From: Actinomycetes bacterium
Lineage (GTDB): Bacteria; Actinomycetota; Acidimicrobiia; Acidimicrobiales; Ilumatobacteraceae
Direction: 5' to 3'
Length of the DNA stretch: 64,000 nucleotides
Assembly: GCA_025360105.1 (NCBI GenBank)
Contig: JANYCT010000040.1
Location: forward strand, 1-64,000
Shown: piece by piece, positions 28,935-36,528 of the stretch
Layout: every line of letters starts with the position of its first letter
Position numbering within the stretch: the stretch's first letter is position 1
Translations under genes and position numbers: made by a program
The notes under the pieces: model-generated
What the model saw: the letters and a program-made list of their open reading frames with translations, nothing else
Databases searched by the model: none
What the model was told of the DNA's origin: nothing

Positions 28935-30255
28935 ATGGACTCCGTTGCGGGAATCGCCTGCCCCAGTAGCGATCGAACAACCACGAGATAGTCGCCGCAG
29001 CCCCGATGGCGAAAAACGGCAGCAGGGGCATGTGAAAACGCGGGTTACCCCATAATTCGATGGGGATGATGAACAGGCTGAGCATGGTGACCCCGACGAT
29101 GGCGCGTCGCGGGCCCAAGACACGGTCGTGACGCCAGCCCCGAAACAGTAAGCCCGCCCCGGCGAGGGTGAGTAGCCAGCTGAGATGAAAGTACCAGTCA
29201 GCGGTGTACTTCACAGCGGTGCGCGCCGGGGAGACCATCCGCAGGTTCGACCCGTTTTCCTCGAATGCGAGCAACATGTCGCGATCGTTGCCCATCATCA
29301 GCCCCAAACGCTTGGGAATCTGACGTAGCTCTTCTCCGGGGTGATGCAGCACGAACGTGACGGCCATGCGCGTGTTGGCTCCGTTGCGCTCGGCATCTGG
29401 CATGTTGGGATCGACGCACCATGCGTGATCAGTCCATGAGAACCCGCCGTTCGAACCCGGGAATCGTGACATACACAGACCGTCGCCCAAATTGGTGGAG
29501 AAGGGGATCACGTGATGAAAGCGGGCCTCATTGCGCACCGTCCAAGGGATGAGCAACAACACGAGCGGTACGAGTACCCATGCAACGTGGTGCACGACGC
29601 TGCGCCAGCCCAGACCGCTGCACCAGACGGCAACGGCGAGTCCGAGCAGGATCGGTAGCGAGAACGGTCGGATCAGTGCCGAGATGGCCAAGGCGACGCC
29701 AAACCAGATCAGTCGCCTCCGCGACAGTGCACCCGTTGTCCACGAGTGATCGACAACGATCGCCACGGCCGCCAATAGGGTACAGATGAACGCAGTCTCG
29801 AGATGGAACGTTGCGGTACCGAGAATGAGACCGGGATAGAGCGCGGTGATCCACGCCGCGAGGAGACCAACACGGTGCGAGAAACAGCGTCGGGCAATCA
29901 GATAGACGAGCGCGATCGACACCGTCGAGAACGCCACGTTCATCACGGCGGTGAGCTGAGCATCGTTGCCCGGTAGCGGAGTGTGAAAGCCGAACCAGTA
30001 CACGAGCCCCAACAGGGCCGGAAAGCCGATGGGGTAGTACGCCGTCGCCGTGCCGGTGGTGTAGGAGATGTAACCCCTGCCGTGCGCGATCTCGCTCGCG
30101 TAGTACCAGTAGGAATACTGATCGCCCAAAATGGTTGGTGCCGCACGCATGGCCCACATCGCCCACCCAAGACGGATGACGAACCCGATCGCGACCACAG
30201 TGAGAACGCTGCGGCCTTCGGCAGTGCGACGAAACGTGTTGAGGCGTGGGAGCAA
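28933..30255 (-). CDS. GT39-like membrane glycosyltransferase
   Basis: A 440-residue polytopic protein. The first periplasmic loop carries GDQYSYWYYASEIAHGRGY and TAYYPIGFPALLGLVYWF (about 43-90), the well-known D.YxxxA..L..G.GY...YP.G.P pattern of PMT/ArnT-like GT-C enzymes. About 9-10 further helices follow. The likely donor is a polyprenyl-phosphate sugar. The TTG start is supported by GGAG about 10 nt upstream on the minus strand. It diverges from the gene at 30392 with 136 nt between starts. Confidence 0.82.
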   Translation of the reverse strand: MLPRLNTFRRTAEGRSVLTVVAIGFVIRLGWAMWAMRAAPTILGDQYSYWYYASEIAHGRGYISYTTGTATAYYPIGFPALLGLVYWFGFHTPLPGNDAQLTAVMNVAFSTVSIALVYLIARRCFSHRVGLLAAWITALYPGLILGTATFHLETAFICTLLAAVAIVVDHSWTTGALSRRRLIWFGVALAISALIRPFSLPILLGLAVAVWCSGLGWRSVVHHVAWVLVPLVLLLIPWTVRNEARFHHVIPFSTNLGDGLCMSRFPGSNGGFSWTDHAWCVDPNMPDAERNGANTRMAVTFVLHHPGEELRQIPKRLGLMMGNDRDMLLAFEENGSNLRMVSPARTAVKYTADWYFHLSWLLTLAGAGLLFRGWRHDRVLGPRRAIVGVTMLSLFIIPIELWGNPRFHMPLLPFFAIGAAATISWLFDRYWGRRFPQRSP

Positions 30256-30379
30256 GCGTGCGATTCTCCATCATGCCCGACCGCAGAGGTGCGTTCGTGG
30301 TCATGGACCGCACCGGGGCGCCCCTGTCAACCCCGTGTAGTCAGGATGCGCTGGTCGGTTGCCTCGCGATGTGGTGCGC

Positions 30380-30385
30380 TAACGT
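30380..30385 (+). promoter_or_regulatory. -10 element (TAACGT), leaderless type, for the gene at 30392
   Basis: TAACGT is followed by CTGGGT and GTG 30392, a 6-nt spacing. There is no Shine-Dalgarno. Confidence 0.6.
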
Positions 30386-30391
30386 CTGGGT

Positions 30392-32449
30392 GTGCGACGC
30401 GACCGAGCAGTTCCGGCCAGCGCGCAACCTGCCCTGAGCGCCGTTGCCGCATGGAAGCCGCGCCTTGGTGGACTCCCACATAATCGGGCTGGTCGTGCTG
30501 CGGTCATATCCGTGGTGGCCGCACTGACTCCGATTTTTGTCGCTGCCCTTCGTACCGCGATGCACCGATGGGTGCCGACGAGCGACAATGGTCTGTTGCT
30601 GCTCCGAACGGCCGACGTGGCCACCTCGAATCACCCGTGGCTCGGTACGTGGACGTCTGCCTCGTTGACGGCAGGGACCAACTTCAACAATCCCGGCCCG
30701 TTGCTCTTTGACCTGCTTGCTGGTCCGGTGAAGTTGTTCGGCTACGGCATCGGGATGCCCCTTGGGCTCGCGCTGGTGAACGGGGCCAGCGTGATCGGTG
30801 CTGCCTTGGTGGCGCGCCGTCAAGGCGGCTCACGCGCTGTTGTGCCGATGATGCTGGCCGCGGCTTGCATCGCCTGGGCGATGGGCAGCGAACTGTTGGT
30901 CGATCCGTGGCAACCGCACGTGCTGATGCTTCCGTTCCTGTTCATCCTCGCGCTGCTGTGGGGAATTGCCTGCGGTGATCTTGTGTTGGTGCCATGGTTC
31001 GCTGCGGTGGCCTCGTTGCTCGTACAGACCCACCTCAGCTACAGCTTCCTGATCCTGTTCTTTACCCTTGCTCTCGTTGCCGCAGTGGTGTTCCATGCGC
31101 GTCGAACGCCCAGCAAGCGGGCAGGCCTTGTGCGCATTGGGGTGACGACGGCGATCGTGTTCCTCGTGCTCTGGATGCAGTCGTTCATCGAGCAACTATT
31201 CGGCGACGGTCAGGGAAATCTCAGTCGACTCGTGTCGAGCTCATCGAGTTCACAGACCAAGATCGGCCTAAAGCTCGGCACCCGGCTGATCGCAGGCGTG
31301 ATGGTGCTTCCACCGTGGTTCGCGCGGTGGGCATTCGTCGACGCCGTTCCATCCACGCCCTACACGGGCACCGGTCCCTCCCAACAGCTGATCGTGAGCG
31401 GAGTGGTCTCGTTTCGCGTCGCTGCGCCGGCACTGCTTGTCTTCGTTGGACTCACGACCTTCTTGCTGTGGCGCGCCATCGTGGCTCGCCAGCGAGTAGT
31501 TGTTGCCGCCCTTGCGATGGTCGAGGGACTCGTGGTGTGCGCTGTCGCCGCCATGATCGTCATGCCGGCCGGAATCCTCGGCCTTTCAGCGCATCAGATG
31601 CGGTGGCTATGGACGATGTCGGCGTTCAACATCGTCGCCCTCGTGTCGTCGGCCGTCGTCGTGCTACGCCTTGAGCTCGCCGCGCGAGCAGAATGCGCTT
31701 CACCGAGGGTCGCGTCGGCGCGTTGGTCGACGCACATCGGCACGGCATCGATGGTGGGCGGGGTGGCGGCAACGATCGTCTTTGCCGCGATGGCCTGCCC
31801 GACCTTCTACCAATTAGCCGGACCAACAGCCGACCATGGCTCACGTGACACCGTTGCCGCGATGATTCGCCAGATGTCGGTGCTCCGAGGACACGCGCCA
31901 CTGCTGTTCGACGATACCGGCCTTCGCTTCGCCGAGTCCTACAGCGGAGCGGTGCTAGCCGAGCTCGGCCAACTCGACGTGCCGTTTGAGGTTGCGAACC
32001 CGATCATGGTGCGCCAAGTGGGCGACGGGCGCAAGGTCAGCGGGCGAGCTCACGAACGGCTATACATTCGCGAAGGCGATGACGCCGCGACGATTCCGCC
32101 GGGCGCGGATCGCGTTGTATTCGTGCCTGGCCTGTCTGCGTCAGATCTGGCCGAGCGCGATGCACTTGTCGAAGCGTGGACGGGACGCCTCACGGAGGGA
32201 ACGGTCACCCTGTCTGATGCGGGCAAGGAGGCACGTGCATCCGGAGAGCTCGGGCTCTCACAAGCCCAGATCGACGGTGTCGACAACCCTCGAGCCGTGG
32301 TGGACTTCGGTTTGCTGTCGGTTGCCGCCACACAGGGCTGGCTCGACCTGACTCAGCAGGAGGTCGACGATCTCGTTCGGCTGCAGCAACTGCAGGTGCA
32401 GTGGCGGTTCCGAACGGTTGGCCTCTTTATCGAGCCGCTGAACGTGTGA
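30392..32449 (+). CDS. GT-C-like polytopic membrane protein (paralogue of the protein at 26975-28846)
   Basis: A 685-residue protein with about 11-12 hydrophobic helices and a soluble C-terminal part of about 200 residues (from about 480). The first loop contains TNFNNPGPLLFDLLAGPVKLFG (about 94-115) and a later DPWQPHVLMLPF, both shared with the protein at 26975. Function is inferred as glycan assembly at the membrane from the topology and neighbours. The GTG start is supported by the leaderless -10 at 30380. It converges on the GT2 gene with 13 nt between stops. Confidence 0.7.
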   Translation: MRRDRAVPASAQPALSAVAAWKPRLGGLPHNRAGRAAVISVVAALTPIFVAALRTAMHRWVPTSDNGLLLLRTADVATSNHPWLGTWTSASLTAGTNFNNPGPLLFDLLAGPVKLFGYGIGMPLGLALVNGASVIGAALVARRQGGSRAVVPMMLAAACIAWAMGSELLVDPWQPHVLMLPFLFILALLWGIACGDLVLVPWFAAVASLLVQTHLSYSFLILFFTLALVAAVVFHARRTPSKRAGLVRIGVTTAIVFLVLWMQSFIEQLFGDGQGNLSRLVSSSSSSQTKIGLKLGTRLIAGVMVLPPWFARWAFVDAVPSTPYTGTGPSQQLIVSGVVSFRVAAPALLVFVGLTTFLLWRAIVARQRVVVAALAMVEGLVVCAVAAMIVMPAGILGLSAHQMRWLWTMSAFNIVALVSSAVVVLRLELAARAECASPRVASARWSTHIGTASMVGGVAATIVFAAMACPTFYQLAGPTADHGSRDTVAAMIRQMSVLRGHAPLLFDDTGLRFAESYSGAVLAELGQLDVPFEVANPIMVRQVGDGRKVSGRAHERLYIREGDDAATIPPGADRVVFVPGLSASDLAERDALVEAWTGRLTEGTVTLSDAGKEARASGELGLSQAQIDGVDNPRAVVDFGLLSVAATQGWLDLTQQEVDDLVRLQQLQVQWRFRTVGLFIEPLNV

Positions 32450-32462
32450 GTCCCTGACCGGC

Positions 32463-33239
32463 TCAGCGAGAAGTGCGCCACCTCTCGAGCGCACGCCAGA
32501 TCACGAACAGATCAGCGCCCGCGCGCAGTGACGCCATCGGGGTGAGCTTGCTGCCGGCAACGTCGGTCCAGACCTTCAGCGGAACCTCGAGAATCGAACC
32601 AGGATTGATCGGCTCCTGGCCGCGACCGCCGGCCAGGAGCCGACCGAGAAGTTCCACGTCGAACGCCCAGCGGCTGTTGAATGGTTCGGAGATCGCAGAT
32701 CGCAGTGCGGCCGTGCTTCTGAAGAACTTTGCACCGCACTGCGTGTCGTACACACGGATGTGCAGCACGGCGCTTGACGCAGTAGCAAAGAGACGACCGA
32801 AGTAATGGCGGGCGATGGATCGGTCGACCTGATGGCCGAGCAGGGCCACTCGGGTTGCCAACAACACGTCGAGTGACGGATTGTGCTGAAGCAGGTCGTC
32901 GAGCCTGAGCAATTCGCCAACGGGAGTCGCCATGTCGGCATCGCAGTACCCAACCACTGCAGAGCCGCGTGCAGCGGCCTGTTGCATGCCGACGCGGACC
33001 GCTTCGGCCTTACCGCGATTGGTGACGAGATCGAGCACTTCGACGCCGGCATGTTCCTTCGCGAGGTCGTGTAGCAGCGTCAGCGTCGCGTCGGTTGATC
33101 CGTCATTGACGAGCAGAAGCCGCATTCGAGGGTTCGCGACGAGAGCAGCGATGTCGCTGCGGTGCAGGCGCTCGACCTCGTTGAAGCAGGGGATGACCAG
33201 CGTCGTTTCGTCGACGGGATCGTCGACGGACCGCGACAT
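32463..33239 (-). CDS. GT2 glycosyltransferase, ALG5-like (polyprenyl-phosphate beta-glucosyltransferase)
   Basis: A 258-residue GT-A enzyme. VIPCFNEVERL opens the fold (about residue 15), LLVNDGSTDATLTLLHDL and the acidic DAD in GYCDADMATPVGELLRL (about 94-110) form the nucleotide-sugar site, and CGAKFFR (about 160) is typical of the dolichyl-phosphate glucosyltransferase group. It would make a polyprenyl-phosphate hexose donor for the GT-C proteins nearby. ATG overlaps the upstream methyltransferase stop (TGATG), so the two are co-translated. No membrane helix is visible in this short form. Confidence 0.85.
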   Translation of the reverse strand: MSRSVDDPVDETTLVIPCFNEVERLHRSDIAALVANPRMRLLLVNDGSTDATLTLLHDLAKEHAGVEVLDLVTNRGKAEAVRVGMQQAAARGSAVVGYCDADMATPVGELLRLDDLLQHNPSLDVLLATRVALLGHQVDRSIARHYFGRLFATASSAVLHIRVYDTQCGAKFFRSTAALRSAISEPFNSRWAFDVELLGRLLAGGRGQEPINPGSILEVPLKVWTDVAGSKLTPMASLRAGADLFVIWRALERWRTSR

Positions 33240-33982
33240 CAGCGAGTTGGGCGGCAGACCGCCCAGTACGACAGAGCGGGCAGATGCAGTCCGTGTCGGG
33301 ATGCGGCAAGGCCGACACGTGTGTCGGCTACGAGCGAAGCGGCGACAGCGTTGGTGAAGCGGGCACCATGATTCCATCCGCCAATGCCCTGCTGTGCTTC
33401 AACGCGGGGACCGCGAACGTGCTCAAGGATTGCCTGGACGCCACGGAGCGCGGTGGGCGACACGAACAGCGGCCCGTCGGAGATGATCTGTAGTTGCTCA
33501 CTGAGCAGTCGACGGATCGCCGCAGGTCGATAGCGGCGATGGTGACCCAGCATCGTGTCGTGCGCCGTGAACAGTCGAGGGTGGGCTGGCACGCTCACCA
33601 GCAGAACGCCCTCTGGGGCCAAGAAGGGAATCACTGTGTCGCGCAGGAACGCCGTGTCGTCATCGATGTGCTCGAGAACGTCCATCAGCAGCACCAGATC
33701 GAACCTGCCATCGGGCTGCACCGTGGTGCGCTCGATCGCGCAAGGCAGCGAGGAGTTGAGATCGTCAGTCGTGTAGTTGATGTCCCAGCACGTGACGGCA
33801 GCTGATTCGGCAAGGTCAGCAAGTAGTTCGCCCGCGAACCATCCGTCGCCGGCCCCGATGTCGAGCAGCGTCGAGACCTCCTGCAGTTCGACCGACGAAC
33901 CGATGATCCTGCGGAAGAAGTCGCTTCGGGCGACCTCCCACGGATGGCGTCGCATGCGGTCGCTGCGCTCTGAGAGATCCAT
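33239..33982 (-). CDS. Class I SAM-dependent methyltransferase
   Basis: A 247-residue protein. SAM motif I is TLLDIGAGDGWFAGELL (about residues 39-55), and FDLVLLMDVLEHIDDDTAFLRD (about 95) is the usual motif IV region. VSVPAHPRLFTAHDTMLGHHRRY is typical of Methyltransf_23/11 enzymes in glycan clusters. The substrate is unknown. I use the second ATG (33982), because TAGGCT at 33990-33995 sits 7 nt before it while overlapping the space of the first ATG (33988). It is coupled to the ALG5-like GT2 gene. Confidence 0.8.
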   Translation of the reverse strand: MDLSERSDRMRRHPWEVARSDFFRRIIGSSVELQEVSTLLDIGAGDGWFAGELLADLAESAAVTCWDINYTTDDLNSSLPCAIERTTVQPDGRFDLVLLMDVLEHIDDDTAFLRDTVIPFLAPEGVLLVSVPAHPRLFTAHDTMLGHHRRYRPAAIRRLLSEQLQIISDGPLFVSPTALRGVQAILEHVRGPRVEAQQGIGGWNHGARFTNAVAASLVADTRVGLAASRHGLHLPALSYWAVCRPTR

Positions 33983-33989
33983 CGGCATG

Positions 33990-33995
33990 AGCCTA
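33990..33995 (-). promoter_or_regulatory. -10 element (TAGGCT), leaderless type, for the methyltransferase
   Basis: On the minus strand TAGGCT is followed by CATGCCG and then ATG 33982 (7 nt). The first ATG at 33988 would lie inside the melted promoter, so the second ATG is the better start. Confidence 0.5.
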
Positions 33996-34031
33996 CCCAG
34001 CGCTCGACTTCCGCGGCCGGTGCGGGTGCCG

Positions 34032-35174
34032 TCACAGCACGGCGTAGGCAGCGGCGCTTAGCGCGATGGAGGCGCTCAGCCATACCAAAAGGATTCGACG
34101 CGGTGTGGAACGAATCGTGCGTACCGGACGTTCGACAACAACATGGAGTAACCAGGCAGCGACCAGGCACATCATCGCCCGTACACCGTTGGCCCCCAAC
34201 CCTGACTGTCCCAGAATCGGGGCGGGGGTGATGAGGATGATCGGCCAGTGCACGAGGTAGAGCGCAAAGCTGATGCGACCGAGCGCGACAAGGGGTGGCC
34301 ACGATGCGGCTCGGGCGAGGAGTCCCTCGGTCATCAACGCGATGATCACAGCGACCGAGAGGAATGCGACCAGGAAGATCCACCCCCCAAAGAGCACCTC
34401 CGGCGACCCGATGACGGCGGTGAAAAGCAGCACGAGAACGGCGAGACTGGCAGCACCGATGGCGCGCTTGATCACGACTCGGTCGGTGAACAGGTTCGGC
34501 CAACGGTGTACCGCGAGAGCAAGGAGCGCCCCGAGGGCGAGTTCAGCGGCGCGTGTATCGGTGCCGAACTCGAGGCGTGGGAGATAGTCGTTCAGCGAGG
34601 CCGAAATCGCGATAGACCCTGCTGTAACGGCGCACAACACAATCGCTATGGTGCGCAGGGCCTGTCGACCCCGAGCCACGAAGAAGAGTACGGCGATCGC
34701 GAAATAGAACTGTTCTTCGACCGCGAGTGACCACATCGGCCCGAGTGGCCCGAGGGTGTAGAGCACGTTCTGTCGACCTACATGGATGACGTGCCAGTTC
34801 ATCATGCTGAATGTGGCGGCGAGGGTGCTGCCGAACAGGCCGTTGGTAGACCATCCACGCTCGGTCACCTTGGTCGTGACGAGTACTGCCGCGACGGTGG
34901 CGAGCGTTGCGGCCGCGAGACGCTGGACGCGTCGCGACCAGAAACGCACGACGTCGACACGACCGGTAGCGCTCACCTCGGTGACAAGGTTGCGGACGAT
35001 GAGGAAACCCGACAATGTGAAGAACACCGACACCCCGAGGTAGCCGCCTCGGAACCATCCACCGGGGTCGAGGTGATAGAGCAGTACGACCGAGATGCAG
35101 ATGGCGCGGAGTCCGTCGAGTGCCGGGCTGTACTGGCTGGTCTGGACGCGCTCGCCGGACGTTCGGACCCTCAT
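34032..35174 (-). CDS. Acyltransferase 3 family protein (OafA/YrhL-like)
   Basis: A 380-residue membrane protein with about 10 helices. YSPALDGLRAICISVVLLYHL (about residues 14-34), the YLGVSVFFTLSGFLI block, and MWSLAVEEQFYFAIAVLFF (about 140) are diagnostic. These proteins move acyl groups (often acetyl or succinyl) to extracytoplasmic sugars. There is no SGNH tail, unlike the two larger family members in this window. TAGAGT lies 8 nt before the ATG. It diverges from the gene at 35257. Confidence 0.9.
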   Translation of the reverse strand: MRVRTSGERVQTSQYSPALDGLRAICISVVLLYHLDPGGWFRGGYLGVSVFFTLSGFLIVRNLVTEVSATGRVDVVRFWSRRVQRLAAATLATVAAVLVTTKVTERGWSTNGLFGSTLAATFSMMNWHVIHVGRQNVLYTLGPLGPMWSLAVEEQFYFAIAVLFFVARGRQALRTIAIVLCAVTAGSIAISASLNDYLPRLEFGTDTRAAELALGALLALAVHRWPNLFTDRVVIKRAIGAASLAVLVLLFTAVIGSPEVLFGGWIFLVAFLSVAVIIALMTEGLLARAASWPPLVALGRISFALYLVHWPIILITPAPILGQSGLGANGVRAMMCLVAAWLLHVVVERPVRTIRSTPRRILLVWLSASIALSAAAYAVL

Positions 35175-35182
35175 CCGAAACG

Positions 35183-35188
35183 ACTCTA
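35183..35188 (-). promoter_or_regulatory. -10 element (TAGAGT), leaderless type, for the acyltransferase
   Basis: On the minus strand TAGAGT lies 8 nt before ATG 35174. It is 55 bp from the divergent hexamer at 35244. Confidence 0.5.
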
Positions 35189-35243
35189 GCTGACGCCGAC
35201 GCTGCGATCATGAGACGACAGCGACCCATCGGCGGCAGAGGAG

Positions 35244-35249
35244 TAACCT
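35244..35249 (+). promoter_or_regulatory. -10 element (TAACCT), leaderless type, for the gene at 35257
   Basis: TAACCT is followed by GCTCAGC and then GTG 35257 (7 nt), which favours GTG over the ATG 3 nt later. AGAGGAG lies just upstream of it but would not be transcribed. Confidence 0.5.
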
Positions 35250-35256
35250 GCTCAGC

Positions 35257-36528
35257 GTGATGGGGGACATCGGGGCGGATCGCCGCAAGGACGCGTTGTT
35301 CAACGCGTCGGTACTTGCTGCAACGCTGCTTGCGGCGACGCTGCGGATGATGATGCTCGTCTCGAAGTGGCATCAAAGGTTGATGCTCAATGATTCGTTC
35401 TACTTCAGTTCGCAGGCCTGGCAGAACGCTCGAGGGCACTGGTTCCGGGACTTTCTCGGAACGCATCCCGCAGCTGAGCACGGGCCACTCACATCGATCG
35501 TGCTCGTTCCGGCAAGCCTGTTGCCACATCACGAATTCTGGCAACGGGCCACGAACACACTCATTGGAATTGCGGTCATTCCCGCACTTGCGCTCCTCGG
35601 GCGCCGCATCGCCGGGCGACGCGTTGGTGTGATCGCTGCGCTGATCGCGGCTGTGTACGCCAACCTCTGGATGAACGATTCGCTGATCATGAGCGAGACC
35701 ATCGCGACGTTGATGGTGGTGCTTGCGCTCGGATACGCGTTCGAGCATCGCGACCGCTTCGATCTGCGCAGCGCCGCCGTGTGCGGAGCGGTGGTCGGCG
35801 TCGCAGCACTCGCGCGAAGTGAGCTGCTGATCATGGCGCCACTCTTTGCGCTGATCGGTGTGCGCACGCGGCCCCGGAGGATCTGGGCCACACGCGCGGC
35901 CCTGCTCGTGGGCGTCGCGCTCGGGGTCCTGGTGCCCTGGGTGGCCTACAACGTTCCTCGTTTCGATCATCTGGTGCTGATCAGCACAAACGAGGGTGGT
36001 GCGCTCCGGGGCGCCAATTGTGATGACACCTACTCAGGGCCTGCACTCGGTGGGTGGTCGGTGCTCTGTGTGGTCGATACCGTCGAGCGGCCCAACGAGG
36101 ACGCATCGGGTCGAGCCATTCGGTTGCGGCGTGAGGCAGTCTCGTATGCCCGTCAACATGTCGGCCGACTTCCCGTGGTGGTTGGGGCCCGGATCCTTCG
36201 CTCGGTCGATGTGTACGGCCTCGACGATCTCGTTCGGTTCGATGTGGGCGAGGAGCGCGCTCGCTGGGCATCGTGGACCGGCATTGTGTCGTGGTGGTTG
36301 CTCGCTCCGCTGGCCGTGGTTGGTTGGTGGCGCCAACGCCGAACGAACGGTTGGATTCTGCTGGCCCCTGTCATCGGGGTAGCCATCACCACCGTGGTGT
36401 TCTATGGTGCTCATCGCCTCCGCTCGCCGATGGAAGCGGTTGTCGTGCTCTGCGCCTCGGTGACAATCGCCCCGCTGACGCCGGTTCGAAGAGCCATTGA
36501 TGCCCGACTTGTGGGCGGCGCAGAATGA
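35257..36528 (+). CDS. GT39/PMT-like membrane glycosyltransferase
   Basis: A 423-residue polytopic protein with about 9-10 helices. The first loop has LNDSFYFSSQAWQNARGHWFRDF and EHGPLTSIVLVPASLL (about 44-85), and NLWMNDSLIMSETIATLMVVLAL (about 140-160) recalls the MSE motif of ArnT/PMT-like enzymes. It probably uses a polyprenyl-phosphate sugar. The start rests on the promoter spacing; ATG 35260 is an alternative. Its stop overlaps the next acyltransferase (ATGA), so the two are coupled. Confidence 0.8.
   Translation: MMGDIGADRRKDALFNASVLAATLLAATLRMMMLVSKWHQRLMLNDSFYFSSQAWQNARGHWFRDFLGTHPAAEHGPLTSIVLVPASLLPHHEFWQRATNTLIGIAVIPALALLGRRIAGRRVGVIAALIAAVYANLWMNDSLIMSETIATLMVVLALGYAFEHRDRFDLRSAAVCGAVVGVAALARSELLIMAPLFALIGVRTRPRRIWATRAALLVGVALGVLVPWVAYNVPRFDHLVLISTNEGGALRGANCDDTYSGPALGGWSVLCVVDTVERPNEDASGRAIRLRREAVSYARQHVGRLPVVVGARILRSVDVYGLDDLVRFDVGEERARWASWTGIVSWWLLAPLAVVGWWRQRRTNGWILLAPVIGVAITTVVFYGAHRLRSPMEAVVVLCASVTIAPLTPVRRAIDARLVGGAE

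Noticed and set aside
29983-30483. Plus-strand frame of 166 codons ahead of the gene at 30392
   Set aside because: It overlaps the minus-strand GT39-like gene and the divergent promoter region; no protein-like features.
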